From assembly GCF_019929665.1 (NCBI RefSeq), contig NZ_JAHZPZ010000003.1, forward strand, positions 62,001 through 126,000: a DNA stretch of 64,000 nucleotides, read 5' to 3'. This document shows positions 34,889-44,126 of this stretch, in pieces. Position 1 is the stretch's first letter, and each line of letters opens with the position of its first letter. The position numbers were made by a program, and so were the translations under genes. This stretch comes from Streptococcus infantis. Its GTDB lineage: Bacteria; Bacillota; Bacilli; Lactobacillales; Streptococcaceae. The notes below the pieces were generated by a model. It did not search any database. It had not been told where the DNA came from and worked only from the letters and a program-made list of their open reading frames with translations.

Positions 34889-34925
34889 AGTATATCAAAA
34901 GAAGATTAGTTTTTCACTAATCCTC
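34889..34925 (-). promoter_or_regulatory. Terminator/promoter junction between methyltransferase and endonuclease
   Basis: On the minus strand GAGGATTAG...CTAATCTTC (34925-34901) forms a hairpin followed by TTTTG, then a -10-like TATACT (34894-34889). The methyltransferase can thus be expressed separately from the endonuclease. Confidence 0.5.
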
Positions 34926-34936
34926 TTATATATTCG

Positions 34937-36157
34937 TTAATTAATACTGTAAAATTCGAGTTTGCCTTGTTTTTTTACAAGTCTCAAATACTCTTCGTCT
35001 GACAGAACTGCTAAACCATCATTATAAGACTTGATTCTTTCCAGAGCTTTATCATAGCTATCTACAAAATCCTTGACATAGGACTGCCCTTCAAACTGGC
35101 CATTCATCTTGGTATAGATAATGGCGAATTTTCCTGAACGGTTAAGTTGAGATTGCCCTTGGCTGTCATTTAAAGCCTTGGCAACATTTTCCGCGATGCG
35201 TTTAATCACGGGCACAACCACACTGTTGCCAGCTTGTTTGTAGAGCTGACCGTTAGAAACCCCCTCTGGGATTTTAAAGGATTTAGGGTAACCTTGAACG
35301 TTAAAGGTTTCTTTCGGTGTCAGCTTACGGATCTCACCGCTGTCTGTCAAAATCAATGGAACGTTGTGTCCACCTGTTCCCATATTTGCTGTGAGGGTAG
35401 GGACAACTCCGTTTTTATTTTCACGGACATACTGACGACGCCACTGGTAGACCGTATCTTGACTGGTCACTTCAAACTTCAACTGGTCGTAGAAATTTTG
35501 CTTGCCTTCACGGTAGTAGTAGACCTCATCTAACTTATCTCCGAAGTTAATGACGTCTTGAAGAGTTGTAGTCAGCTTGATTTCCTCTGGAAATTCAAAC
35601 AAGTCATAAGCTTCCTTGGTATCAAAACCAACGATGTAGATCCGCTCACGGTTTTGTGGGATATTTCCGTAGTCTTTTCCGTTGAGAACCTTCCACTTGA
35701 TAAAGTAGTTGTTCTCGGTCAAGGCTTCACGAATAACTTTGAAGGTATTGCCATGGTCATGACCGACCATGTTCTTGACGTTTTCGATGAAGATAGCGCG
35801 AGGTTTGCATCCCTCAATCATGCGAAGCAATTCGAAGAAAAGATCGCCACGATCATCATCAAAGCCCTTGCGATAACCCGCAATACTGAAGGCCTGACAA
35901 GGGAAACCTCCCATAATCACATCCACGCGCTCAGCTGGAATGTCCTCTGGCTGAACATCGTGAATATCACGACCATCCAAATAGGTATCTGGATGGTTTA
36001 ACTGATAAGTCTGACGCGCATACTTATCAAATTCATTGGCATACACCACTCTGAACTCGTTGGTCTGTTCAAATCCCAACTCAATTCCCCCAACACCTGA
36101 GAAGAAGGCTGCAATGTTGTACTTCTCAGGTTGGTTCGAACTTACAGAATTTGTCAT
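34937..36157 (-). CDS. C5-cytosine DNA methyltransferase
   Basis: 406 residues with the canonical motif order: motif I FFSGVGGIELGF (about 18-29), motif IV GGFPCQAFS with catalytic Cys87, motif VI IENVKNM, motif VIII QNRERIYIVGF, and motifs IX-X ending GNSVVVPVI. The target-recognition region is about 230-290. The C-terminal extra 60 residues are not typical. It methylates cytosine C5 in a specific site and protects it from the endonuclease encoded downstream. Promoter not obvious; 62 nt separate it from the TOPRIM gene. Confidence 0.95.
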   Translation of the reverse strand: MTNSVSSNQPEKYNIAAFFSGVGGIELGFEQTNEFRVVYANEFDKYARQTYQLNHPDTYLDGRDIHDVQPEDIPAERVDVIMGGFPCQAFSIAGYRKGFDDDRGDLFFELLRMIEGCKPRAIFIENVKNMVGHDHGNTFKVIREALTENNYFIKWKVLNGKDYGNIPQNRERIYIVGFDTKEAYDLFEFPEEIKLTTTLQDVINFGDKLDEVYYYREGKQNFYDQLKFEVTSQDTVYQWRRQYVRENKNGVVPTLTANMGTGGHNVPLILTDSGEIRKLTPKETFNVQGYPKSFKIPEGVSNGQLYKQAGNSVVVPVIKRIAENVAKALNDSQGQSQLNRSGKFAIIYTKMNGQFEGQSYVKDFVDSYDKALERIKSYNDGLAVLSDEEYLRLVKKQGKLEFYSIN

Positions 36158-36219
36158 GTAGTTACCTGCTTTCTAAAATAAATAACTAAATGTTATGACG
36201 GTTTATATAAAAATCAACA

Positions 36220-37305
36220 TTATGGAATCCTTCTACCAACACAACCCCATGTAAAAATTTCCTTTCCAAGCTCAGTCCATTTTGAATCAATAAATGTATT
36301 TTTTACGAAGTTCTCAAATATGAAAATTAAATCTTCACCGTTCTCTAAACTTTTCTTAGAAAGGTATTCAATAGCTTTTTCCAATAAACCACATTGACTA
36401 ATAATAACTTTGGAAATATGTAAGCTTTCTAAATTTTCGCTTACTTTAAATGATTCAACACAATCTTTCCAACAAGCATCATAGTTATCAGTATATGTTT
36501 TATTTCCTAGATAGATACCCTTTTTCATATCAAAGTAAAAATACAAATTTGATTCTTTCTCATACAATCTATTTAAAAACTTTATAGTATGTTGTGCATT
36601 AATTTCTCTACTATCATATATTTCTTCAATGAGTTTTAACGGAATTAAGTTCTCGACTTCATGGACACCCTGCTCAGCTAATGAAATACATTCGAAAAAC
36701 TTTCTGTCTTTTGAGTCTATTATCTTTAGTACAGCTTTTAACGTTCCACCTATTGTATCCCCGGGATATTTTTGGTCGCCATCAAATATACCGAGTAATA
36801 ATCTATTTTCTTGCTTAATTAACCCATCAAGTATAGTAGCAGAATTTTGTCCACCTCCGGGGACTATATCAAACGAAAGGTTATAACTAATTCTATTTCT
36901 AGAGGCAAAATACAATCCAATATAGTGATAAAAATCAAAATCGGTTGAATCTTCAACTATAAGTTGTGTTTTCGATAAAAACTCATTTTTAAGAATATCT
37001 GATACTGTAATAATATGACAATTATCACATTCGATACTATTATTAGCAACAATTGTATAGTATCTACTTACAACTTTTTTTAATCCTTCTGTTTCAGGGC
37101 TTTTTCTTCTCAAATCACCAAATAACCTCCGAGCATTAACCTCAAGAAGTGTACAGTTTTTTAAGTAATCTAGCACATCACGGTCTGCAATAATTACGTT
37201 TAATCCTTTTCTCCTATTTGTCGCTAAACTATTTAGCATAGAACATACGTCTGGGTCCTCCTCTGCTAATAATTGCAGACAACTTTTATGAATTTCAAAT
37301 ATCAT
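36220..37305 (-). CDS. TOPRIM-domain effector of a two-gene ATPase system
   Basis: 361 residues from the ATG at 37305, one nt after the ATPase stop; the frame runs upstream within the ATPase gene but without a start signal. A TOPRIM-like core is visible: VEDSTDFDF with Glu118, a GGG turn at 150-152, and IFDGDQK with Asp175/Asp177. The N-terminal 110 residues and the C-terminal 150 are not recognised. TOPRIM nucleases partnered with an ABC-type ATPase occur in OLD, Gabija (GajA) and PARIS (AriB) defence systems. The low GC look differs from valS. Closest guess: the nuclease half of a PARIS-like or split OLD system. Confidence 0.65.
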   Translation of the reverse strand: MIFEIHKSCLQLLAEEDPDVCSMLNSLATNRRKGLNVIIADRDVLDYLKNCTLLEVNARRLFGDLRRKSPETEGLKKVVSRYYTIVANNSIECDNCHIITVSDILKNEFLSKTQLIVEDSTDFDFYHYIGLYFASRNRISYNLSFDIVPGGGQNSATILDGLIKQENRLLLGIFDGDQKYPGDTIGGTLKAVLKIIDSKDRKFFECISLAEQGVHEVENLIPLKLIEEIYDSREINAQHTIKFLNRLYEKESNLYFYFDMKKGIYLGNKTYTDNYDACWKDCVESFKVSENLESLHISKVIISQCGLLEKAIEYLSKKSLENGEDLIFIFENFVKNTFIDSKWTELGKEIFTWGCVGRRIP

Positions 37306-37306
37306 T

Positions 37307-38824
37307 TTAGAGATAATTCCCTTCATCAAAGAATCCAATAGGCCAGTTTTCAAGAAACCCTTCTTCATCATACGAAGAAGACTCAACAATTGTTTCCATT
37401 TTCTCATTTTTCTTTGAAAAGATTTGTATGTTTACATCTTCGTTTCCTATTTTCTTCTTGTAGATTAAATCTCCAATTTTATTAATAATTGTTTCACTGT
37501 GAGTTTCAATAATAAATCGGAAATTACGATTAGCTAAACTACATATCGCTGAAATCAGCTTACTTTGTAGTTTTGGATGTAAATGAAGTTCGGGTTGTTC
37601 AATAATAATTGTGGTAGGGGATTTCAATAAATACAATTTTTTCCGTGGATTATAAGCAATAAACCAAAGTTGAGTTACAATAGGAAGGATTTGGCTATAA
37701 CCGAATCCAGTATCAGATAGGTTATATCGATTCTGATCTCCATTTTTTCTAATATAAATAGATACATATCCTTTATTAATCCCATCGTAACCTATTTCAT
37801 CTTTTTCTACTTGGAAGCCTAAAAATTCATTTGTCCATTCTTGAAATTGTTGAAACTTTATATTATCAAGATTATACAAAAAATCAACAAGATTCCTGCC
37901 ACTAGAATCTACTTCTTCAATTGATAAATTTCTTAGCCTATAATATCTTTCAGCAGTAGCTCTGATAGGAGCAATATAAACAGATTTATTAAAATAGGAC
38001 GTGATATAGTTATCAGAAATTTTTAAAATCATCTCTAAAAATTTAATCATTAGTATATCTTTATAAATTATTAACTCGTTTTCTGATAATTTCTTAACTT
38101 TTGTAATTTCAAACTCGTCATTATCACGGTTTACTTTAAATAACTTTTCCAAATCTCTTTTTATAATATCATGATATTCCCAAAAGGTCGGTATATCATC
38201 ACTGTTTATTTCTTTAATTATGTCTCCTAATTCTTTTTCGAGAATCTCTTCTGAATCAAGTAGATTATTTAGTTGAAAAATACTATCTAATCTATGTATA
38301 TATCCACTATCTGAAGTAAGTAATCCATATTCTCTATCACCTATATTTATTTTCTTACTTTGCACATCAATCGTTATGTCTTCATCCAATATAGAAATAG
38401 TTACTCTTGAAATTCTCTCTAATTCATTACTTTTATTTTTTTCTAAACAAATTGAAATAGTTGTTTTGTTGAATTTAGGTACTTTTTCAAAAAAGGATCG
38501 TTTGTTTAATTTGTAAAAACGAGCGTATTTTATTATTTCGTACCTAGGAACGTCAAATGAAAATGAAAATTCCATTTTGTCGTGTCCCTTTTGATTATTA
38601 ACCGCTGTATCAAAATCACCAAAATCTACGTCGTTTTGATCATAACCACTCCAAAACAAAACACCTCGAATCTTTCTATTAATAGTTTGTTTTAATAAAG
38701 GAAAAAAACGTAAAAAAGTACTTTTACCCGAGCTATTAGACCCCAAAATAACATTTAATGGTTTAATTTCAATATCCCCAGTATCTACAAGACTTCTTAA
38801 ATTCTTAAGTCTAATCGAATCCAT
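37307..38824 (-). CDS. ABC-type AAA ATPase (RecF/OLD-like, DUF3696-like end)
   Basis: 505 residues. Walker A GSNSSGKST at 28-36 right after the N-terminal IRLKNLRSLVD strand, a long helical insert (about 100-370), signature-like LSDTGFGYSQ near 375, Walker B TTIIIEQPELHLHP and the switch RFIIETHSETII. The C-terminus GFLENWPIGFFDEGNYL matches the DUF3696 tail. Such ATPases act as sensors or clamps in defence systems. It starts behind GGAG and is coupled to the TOPRIM gene by a 1-nt gap. AT-rich codon use points to horizontal transfer. Confidence 0.85.
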   Translation of the reverse strand: MDSIRLKNLRSLVDTGDIEIKPLNVILGSNSSGKSTFLRFFPLLKQTINRKIRGVLFWSGYDQNDVDFGDFDTAVNNQKGHDKMEFSFSFDVPRYEIIKYARFYKLNKRSFFEKVPKFNKTTISICLEKNKSNELERISRVTISILDEDITIDVQSKKINIGDREYGLLTSDSGYIHRLDSIFQLNNLLDSEEILEKELGDIIKEINSDDIPTFWEYHDIIKRDLEKLFKVNRDNDEFEITKVKKLSENELIIYKDILMIKFLEMILKISDNYITSYFNKSVYIAPIRATAERYYRLRNLSIEEVDSSGRNLVDFLYNLDNIKFQQFQEWTNEFLGFQVEKDEIGYDGINKGYVSIYIRKNGDQNRYNLSDTGFGYSQILPIVTQLWFIAYNPRKKLYLLKSPTTIIIEQPELHLHPKLQSKLISAICSLANRNFRFIIETHSETIINKIGDLIYKKKIGNEDVNIQIFSKKNEKMETIVESSSYDEEGFLENWPIGFFDEGNYL

Positions 38825-38875
38825 ATATCCGCTCCATTTCTTTTGTTCAGTTATAGAAATTAAATCACTTCCACA

Positions 38876-41527
38876 CTACTTAACCAACTTCTTCATCTCA
38901 TCAATACGTGCGACGGTCGCGTCGTATTTAGCTTGGTAGTCGGCTTGTTTGTTACGTTCTTTTTGGACGACTTCTGGCTTAGCATTGGCTACGAAGCGTT
39001 CGTTAGAGAGTTTATTACCGACCATGTCCAGTTCTTTTTGCCATTTAGCGAGTTCTTTGTCGAGACGAGCTAATTCTTCTTCGACATTGAGGAGGTCTGC
39101 TAGTGGCAAGTAGATTTCTGCTCCTGTGATGACGCTTGACATAGCGAGTTCAGGTGCAGGGATGTTTGATGCGATTTCCAAGTGTTCTGGATTTGTGAAG
39201 CGTTTGATGTAGTTGACATTGCTGTTAAAGAAGGCTTCCAAGTCGCTATCGCTCGTCTTAACAAGGATAGTGATTGGCTTGCTTGGTGCAACGTTTACTT
39301 CCGCGCGCGCATTACGAACAGCACGAATCAAGTCTTTGAGACTTTCTACACCAGTGTGAGCTGCAAGGTCTTCAAAGGCTGGGTTAACAGTAGGGTATTC
39401 TGCTGTAACGATAGAGCCTTCTGAGATTTGTCCGAAAATTTCCTCTGTCACGAATGGCATGATTGGGTGAAGGAGACGAAGGATCTTGTCCAAAGTGTAA
39501 AGGAGAACAGAACGTGTGATGACTTTCTCTTCTTCGTTATCGCTATAAAGGACTTCCTTGGTCAACTCGACGTACCAGTCCGCAAACTCGTCCCAGATGA
39601 AGTTGTAGAGGATGTGGCCAGCGACACCAAACTCAAACTTATCAAAGTTTTCAGTGACTTTTCCGATAGTTTCATTGAGGTTGTGGAGAATCCAACGGTC
39701 TGTGACATTTCCAGCTTCCTTGTTGACAACTTTTTCCACATTAGCAGTTGCTTGCTCAAGGGTCAAGCCTTCATTGTTCATGAGGATGTAGCGCGAGATG
39801 TTCCAGATCTTGTTAATGAAGTTCCAAGAAGCATCCATTTTCTCGTAAGAGAAGCGCACGTCTTGACCTGGTGCAGAACCGTTTGAAAGGAACCAACGAA
39901 GGGCATCAGCACCGTATTTTTCGATAACATCCATTGGGTCAATTCCGTTGCCGAGAGATTTAGACATCTTGCGTCCTTGCTCGTCACGAATGAGACCGTG
40001 GATAAGGACGTTTTGGAATGGTTGACGGCCAGTGAATTCCAATGATTGGAAGATCATACGAGACACCCAGAAGAAGATGATATCGTAACCTGTTACCAAG
40101 GTTGAAGTTGGGAAGTAACGTTTGAAGTCTTCTGCTTCCACATCAGGCCAACCCATAGTTGAGAATGGCCAGAGGGCAGAACTGAACCAAGTATCCAAGA
40201 CGTCTTCGTCCTGAGTCCATCCGTCGCCTTCAGGAGCTTCTTCACCGACGTACATTTCACCCTCAGCGTTGTACCAAGCAGGGATTTGGTGACCCCACCA
40301 GAGCTGACGAGAAATAACCCAATCGTGGACATTTTCCATCCATTGGAGGAAGGTATCGTTGAAACGAGGTGGGTAGAATTCTACCTTATCGTCTGTGTCT
40401 TGATTGGCAATAGCATTTTTGGCCAATTGGTCCATCTTAACGAACCATTGCGTTGACAAGCGTGGCTCAACCACGACACCTGTACGCTCTGAGTGACCAA
40501 CACTATGGACACGTTTTTCGATTTTAATAAGGGCACCTATTTCTTCCAACTTGGCAACGACTGCCTTACGAGCTTCGAAACGGTCCATACCAGCAAATTC
40601 GAAAGCCAAGTCGTTCATGGTTCCGTCATCGTTCATGACGTTAACTTGTGGCAAGTTATGGCGTTGACCAACCAAGAAGTCGTTTGGATCGTGGGCAGGC
40701 GTGATTTTCACGACACCTGTACCAAACTCAGGATCTGCGTGCTCATCACCAACGATTGGGATCAATTTATTAGCGATTGGAAGGACGACGTTTTTACCGA
40801 TCAAGTCCTTATAGCGGGGGTCTTCTGGATTGACAGCAACGGCAACGTCCCCAAACATGGTCTCAGGACGAGTGGTTGCCACTTCAAGGGCGCGGGAACC
40901 GTCTTCTAGCATGTAGTTCATGTGGTAGAAGGCACCTTCGACATCCTTATGAATCACCTCAATATCAGAAAGGGCTGTGCGAGCTGCTGGGTCCCAGTTG
41001 ATGATAAACTCACCACGGTAGATCCAACCTTTCTTGTAAAGGTCCACAAAGACCTTGCGAACGGCTTTTGACAAGCCTTCGTCAAGAGTGAAACGTTCGC
41101 GAGAGTAGTCTACAGAGAGGCCCATCTTGCCCCATTGTTCCTTGATGGTAGTGGCATATTCGTCTTTCCATTCCCAGACTTTGTCGAGGAATTTTTCACG
41201 CCCGAGGTCGTAACGACTAATGCCCTCACCACGCAAGCGCTCCTCAACCTTAGCTTGAGTAGCAATCCCCGCGTGGTCCATCCCTGGAAGCCAAAGCGTA
41301 TCAAAACCTTGCATACGTTTTTGACGGATGATGATATCTTGCAAAGTTGTATCCCAAGCGTGACCAAGGTGGAGTTTCCCAGTTACGTTTGGTGGTGGAA
41401 TGACGATAGAGTACGGCTTAGCCTTTTGATCGCCTGAAGGCTTGAAAACATCTTCGTCAAGCCATTTTTGGTAACGACCAGCCTCAACCTCGGCTGGATT
41501 GTATTTAGGTGAAAGTTCTTTAGACAT
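38876..41527 (-). CDS. valS: Valyl-tRNA synthetase
   Basis: 883 residues, full length. It has the class I HIGH motif as HLGH in [15 protein letters not shown] and the KMSKS loop in [11 protein letters not shown], an editing domain between them, an anticodon-binding domain and the C-terminal coiled coil ([16 protein letters not shown]). It charges tRNA-Val. It is the last gene of an operon led by a T-box. The start overlaps the preceding kinase gene by 8 nt. No terminator is evident after it, before the defence genes. Confidence 0.98.
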   Translation of the reverse strand: MSKELSPKYNPAEVEAGRYQKWLDEDVFKPSGDQKAKPYSIVIPPPNVTGKLHLGHAWDTTLQDIIIRQKRMQGFDTLWLPGMDHAGIATQAKVEERLRGEGISRYDLGREKFLDKVWEWKDEYATTIKEQWGKMGLSVDYSRERFTLDEGLSKAVRKVFVDLYKKGWIYRGEFIINWDPAARTALSDIEVIHKDVEGAFYHMNYMLEDGSRALEVATTRPETMFGDVAVAVNPEDPRYKDLIGKNVVLPIANKLIPIVGDEHADPEFGTGVVKITPAHDPNDFLVGQRHNLPQVNVMNDDGTMNDLAFEFAGMDRFEARKAVVAKLEEIGALIKIEKRVHSVGHSERTGVVVEPRLSTQWFVKMDQLAKNAIANQDTDDKVEFYPPRFNDTFLQWMENVHDWVISRQLWWGHQIPAWYNAEGEMYVGEEAPEGDGWTQDEDVLDTWFSSALWPFSTMGWPDVEAEDFKRYFPTSTLVTGYDIIFFWVSRMIFQSLEFTGRQPFQNVLIHGLIRDEQGRKMSKSLGNGIDPMDVIEKYGADALRWFLSNGSAPGQDVRFSYEKMDASWNFINKIWNISRYILMNNEGLTLEQATANVEKVVNKEAGNVTDRWILHNLNETIGKVTENFDKFEFGVAGHILYNFIWDEFADWYVELTKEVLYSDNEEEKVITRSVLLYTLDKILRLLHPIMPFVTEEIFGQISEGSIVTAEYPTVNPAFEDLAAHTGVESLKDLIRAVRNARAEVNVAPSKPITILVKTSDSDLEAFFNSNVNYIKRFTNPEHLEIASNIPAPELAMSSVITGAEIYLPLADLLNVEEELARLDKELAKWQKELDMVGNKLSNERFVANAKPEVVQKERNKQADYQAKYDATVARIDEMKKLVK

Positions 41528-42098
41528 GTGTTTGTCCTTTCTCTATTGTTTTCATTTTTTCTTGAATCTGCTTTGCGACTTCCTCTGCAGACAGATTCGT
41601 ATTATCAATTTTCAGGTAGTGGTGAAGACCACTCGGTTGCTTTTGAGAATTAAGTTGATCTGTTTTATCAGTCTCTAAAATTTCTCTTTCAGATACCTCA
41701 AAATTCCGTTTCAAGGGTTTGTATTTCAACCGATTCTCCGTCCGATTGCGACGTAAGCGCTCCTCAAGAGACGTTTCTAATTCAACAAAGAGAATCTCTT
41801 GATGATACTCATTTAATAAATCTTGAATATCCTTCAAATACATCAGATGATATTGATTTGAAAAATCAGTTACACCTGTTAAAATCACCGACCGATGATG
41901 CCTGGCGCTTGTTCCAAGAAAAGAAAAGTTAACGCTACGAACAAATTCCCACATTTCTTCCGTAAAATCCTGATAGATTTCGAGTGCGAAATCAATTGGT
42001 TGATGGTTGAAAAAGAGAGTCGCACCGGTGAGTTTCGAAAGTTCCTGACCAATGGTCATTTTCCCTGCAGCTGGAGCTCCAATGATGAAAACATGCAT
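41520..42098 (-). CDS. P-loop nucleotide/shikimate kinase-like protein
   Basis: 192 residues from the ATG at 42098 behind GGAGGT. The P-loop is GAPAAGKMT, with Met in place of Ser/Thr directly after Lys, a form seen in one subgroup of small AAA/kinase-like proteins. A lid-like basic stretch ([20 protein letters not shown]) and a C-terminal [10 protein letters not shown] helix complete a nucleoside/shikimate kinase-like fold. Substrate unknown. It lies between a GNAT gene (TGATG overlap) and valS. Confidence 0.8.
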   Translation of the reverse strand: MHVFIIGAPAAGKMTIGQELSKLTGATLFFNHQPIDFALEIYQDFTEEMWEFVRSVNFSFLGTSARHHRSVILTGVTDFSNQYHLMYLKDIQDLLNEYHQEILFVELETSLEERLRRNRTENRLKYKPLKRNFEVSEREILETDKTDQLNSQKQPSGLHHYLKIDNTNLSAEEVAKQIQEKMKTIEKGQTHV

Positions 42099-42658
42099 CA
42101 ATCCACCTCCCACTCACTCTTCAGCAAGCCATATCTCAAATCATCACAGCGGTTGCCTTGAGCATCTTTGCGGTCTCTTATGCGAGCTTCAAGGGTGAAA
42201 CCAAGTTTCTCAGCAACTCGTTGACTTTGAAGGTTGTAACCAAAGCAAGACAATTCAATCTTGTGAAGACCCATTTCTTTAAAGCCTAAGTCAATCAAGG
42301 CTCGCGTTGCTTCTGGCACATAGCCTCGCCCCCAATAGTCTGGGTGCAAGGTATAGCCAATCTCCAGTACATCGTCTTCATGGCGATGGTTGAAATCAAC
42401 TGAGCCAATAACTTTATCAGTCCCTTTGACCACAATTCCATAGCCTGCTGGGAGATTGTCCTTTTCATTGTGCTTGGGAAGGATATGTTCCAGATAATAA
42501 ATCTCATCTTCCAAGGTCTTGACGGGTGGGAAACCTGCTGGGTAAGAAACTTCTGGGAGACTAGCGTAGGCATGGATATCCTCAGCATCCGCCACTGTAC
42601 GGACTCGTAAGACTAGACGCTCCGTTTCGATTCGTTCTGGCAGTTCAGCTCTTGTCAT
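42098..42658 (-). CDS. GNAT acetyltransferase, RimJ/RimL-like
   Basis: 186 residues from ATG 42658 (GAGG upstream); the longer frame to 42700 overlaps the flavin reductase and lacks a start signal. ETERLVLRVRTVAD at the start, the acetyl-CoA-binding LHPDYWGRGYVPEATRALI, and ending in NLQSQRVAEKLGFTLEARIRDR are typical of RimJ/RimL-type enzymes that acetylate N-termini of ribosomal or other proteins, or small molecules. It overlaps both neighbours (14 nt and TGATG), so it belongs to the valS operon. Confidence 0.9.
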   Translation of the reverse strand: MTRAELPERIETERLVLRVRTVADAEDIHAYASLPEVSYPAGFPPVKTLEDEIYYLEHILPKHNEKDNLPAGYGIVVKGTDKVIGSVDFNHRHEDDVLEIGYTLHPDYWGRGYVPEATRALIDLGFKEMGLHKIELSCFGYNLQSQRVAEKLGFTLEARIRDRKDAQGNRCDDLRYGLLKSEWEVD

Positions 42659-43223
42659 TCTTCTGCCTCGCTTTCTTAATAAAGCTTCCCATGGGATCAA
42701 CTCGGTTATCTAGATAACGGTAAACGCGCTGATGACCGTCCCCCATAAAGTAAGTCGGTGCAAAACGGTCATTTTTAAAATGTCCCTTGTCATCTAAGAG
42801 TTCTGGGTCAGCCAGACGGTCTATAATCTTGGCAAAGATATGACAGATGCCATCTTCTTCGATAATCCGATCAACCTGGCAATCCAAAACGACTGGACAA
42901 GCCTCCAAAATCGGTGCCTGAGTTCGTTCAGAAATCTCATAGTCAAGGCCCAGGTGTTTCAATTTCTCCCGATGGCTGATAAAGCCAGCCTGCTCCATCT
43001 TAAGCATGAGGTTTTCGTCAGGGATGTTCACAGTGAACTTCTGATAATGCTTAATCTGGTCAGCCGCATTTTCCTCAGCACCAACCCCGATGACGAGCCA
43101 ATCGCCTAGACTATAGGAGGAACTGCAGGTCGTGATATTGTGTCCAAAGTTCTGGTCCTGATACCCCAAAATGAAGATTGGAAAACCAAAGTAGAGCTTA
43201 CTTGTTTTAAAAGATTGTTTCAT
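42645..43223 (-). CDS. Flavin reductase-like FMN-binding protein
   Basis: 192 residues. A flavin-reductase-type split barrel with GFPIFILGYQDQNFGHNITTC near the N-terminus and a DRLADPELLDD region near residue 135. Members bind FMN and use NAD(P)H or act as nitroreductase-like proteins. It is the first gene behind the T-box leader, so its expression, as for valS, should follow tRNA-Val charging. The ribosome binding site is GGAGG. The exact substrate is unknown. Confidence 0.85.
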   Translation of the reverse strand: MKQSFKTSKLYFGFPIFILGYQDQNFGHNITTCSSSYSLGDWLVIGVGAEENAADQIKHYQKFTVNIPDENLMLKMEQAGFISHREKLKHLGLDYEISERTQAPILEACPVVLDCQVDRIIEEDGICHIFAKIIDRLADPELLDDKGHFKNDRFAPTYFMGDGHQRVYRYLDNRVDPMGSFIKKARQKNDKS

Positions 43224-43250
43224 GACAACCTCCTTTTACTAGGTCGCAAC

Positions 43251-43475
43251 AAAAAAATCGCCCCTGTCATTAATCTGACAGGGACGAATATTTTTTTATC
43301 CGCGGTACCACCCAATTTCGGGCAGATGCCCGCAACTCTCGTCTTTAAAACAAAAAGACATTTATATTTCATTTTTTAATTTCATCCATTAGCAACCAGT
43401 TTTGATACATTTGTGGACTTCTCAGCACCGCCACTTTCTGTAAAATGTGGGACTCAAAACACCTCTAATGGCTAT
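43251..43475 (-). promoter_or_regulatory. T-box leader of the valS operon
   Basis: Minus-strand leader: base helix CCATTAG/CTAATGG of stem I, the T-box TGGGTGGTACCGCG (43314-43301), then terminator TCGTCCCTGTCA...TGACAGGGGCGA followed by seven T (43287-43251). Uncharged tRNA binding favours read-through. A GUA codon at the base of stem I (AAATGTATC) fits valine, but the specifier is not certain. The leader has no gene of its own. Confidence 0.92.
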
Positions 43476-43504
43476 ATTTTAACAAGTTTTTGACGGAAAA
43501 GCAA
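43476..43504 (-). promoter_or_regulatory. Promoter of the T-box leader
   Basis: Minus strand TTGCTT (43504-43499), 17 nt, TAAAAT (43481-43476). Confidence 0.65.
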
Positions 43505-43517
43505 GGAACAAGAAAGA

Positions 43518-43913
43518 TTACTTGAACTTGATGCCGTTCTCTTTTAATTTCTTGATTGTAGCTGGACCGATTCCTTTCAAAGCAAGGAGTTCTTTTTCTG
43601 TCCAGTTTTTGAAGTCAGCAGCAGACTTGATTCCTTCATCGTAGAAAGTCTTGGCACGGTCGACTGAAAGTCCACCTAGGTTGGCTGCGAATTCTTCTAC
43701 TGAGCTTGTAACCTTTTGAGCTTGTTCTTTAGTTGCTTCTACAGTTTTTTCAACTTGCTTAGAAACAGCTTTACCAGCGTTGTTTGCGGCTTTTTCAGCG
43801 TGTTTCACAACTTTTTTTGTTTCTTCGACAACCTTGTTTACAGCGTTTGAAAGTGCGCCTGAGCGACGAAGGCTGTTTCTCAATTGTTTTTTACGTTGTA
43901 GTTTTTTTGACAT
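43518..43913 (-). CDS. Helix-hairpin-helix protein with coiled-coil N-terminus
   Basis: 131 residues. A very basic N-terminus (KKLQRKKQLRNSLRRS), an Ala/Lys/Glu-rich amphipathic helix (20-75) and a C-terminal helix-hairpin-helix-like domain with ELLALKGIGPATIKKLKENG. Such HhH motifs bind DNA backbone without sequence specificity. It is a single-gene unit with its own promoter, divergent from uppS. The biological role is unknown; a nucleoid-associated or repair accessory protein is possible. Confidence 0.85.
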   Translation of the reverse strand: MSKKLQRKKQLRNSLRRSGALSNAVNKVVEETKKVVKHAEKAANNAGKAVSKQVEKTVEATKEQAQKVTSSVEEFAANLGGLSVDRAKTFYDEGIKSAADFKNWTEKELLALKGIGPATIKKLKENGIKFK

Positions 43914-43972
43914 GATAAGATCCTTTCAATAAAAAACCCCTGTGACTGAACAAGGATAAATCTTTATGTTTT

Positions 43973-44001
43973 ATTGTATCAACTTTCTTTGGGAAATGCA
44001 A
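43973..44001 (-). promoter_or_regulatory. Promoter of the HhH gene
   Basis: Minus strand TTGCAT (44001-43996), 17-nt spacer, TACAAT (43978-43973). Confidence 0.65.
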
Positions 44002-44085
44002 GGCTTGTCAGTTTAGAAAGATAGGAAATCTATAGGAAATTCCGCCTTAGAATAAGAAAAGATGATAGAAGAAATGCGAAAAATA

Positions 44086-44094
44086 TGGTATAAT
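44086..44094 (+). promoter_or_regulatory. Extended -10 promoter of the uppS operon
   Basis: TGGTATAAT at 44086-44094, 32 nt before the uppS start. No clear -35. Confidence 0.6.
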
Positions 44095-44126
44095 GAAACG
44101 ATAGATTTTTGAATAGGAATACAATC

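Noticed and set aside
36220..38824. Septu (PtuA/PtuB) system
   Set aside because: The partner of the ATPase has no HNH motif; its visible core is TOPRIM-like.
43251..43475. A T-box belonging to the HhH gene or uppS
   Set aside because: The leader is on the minus strand downstream of the HhH stop and points to the flavin reductase-valS operon.
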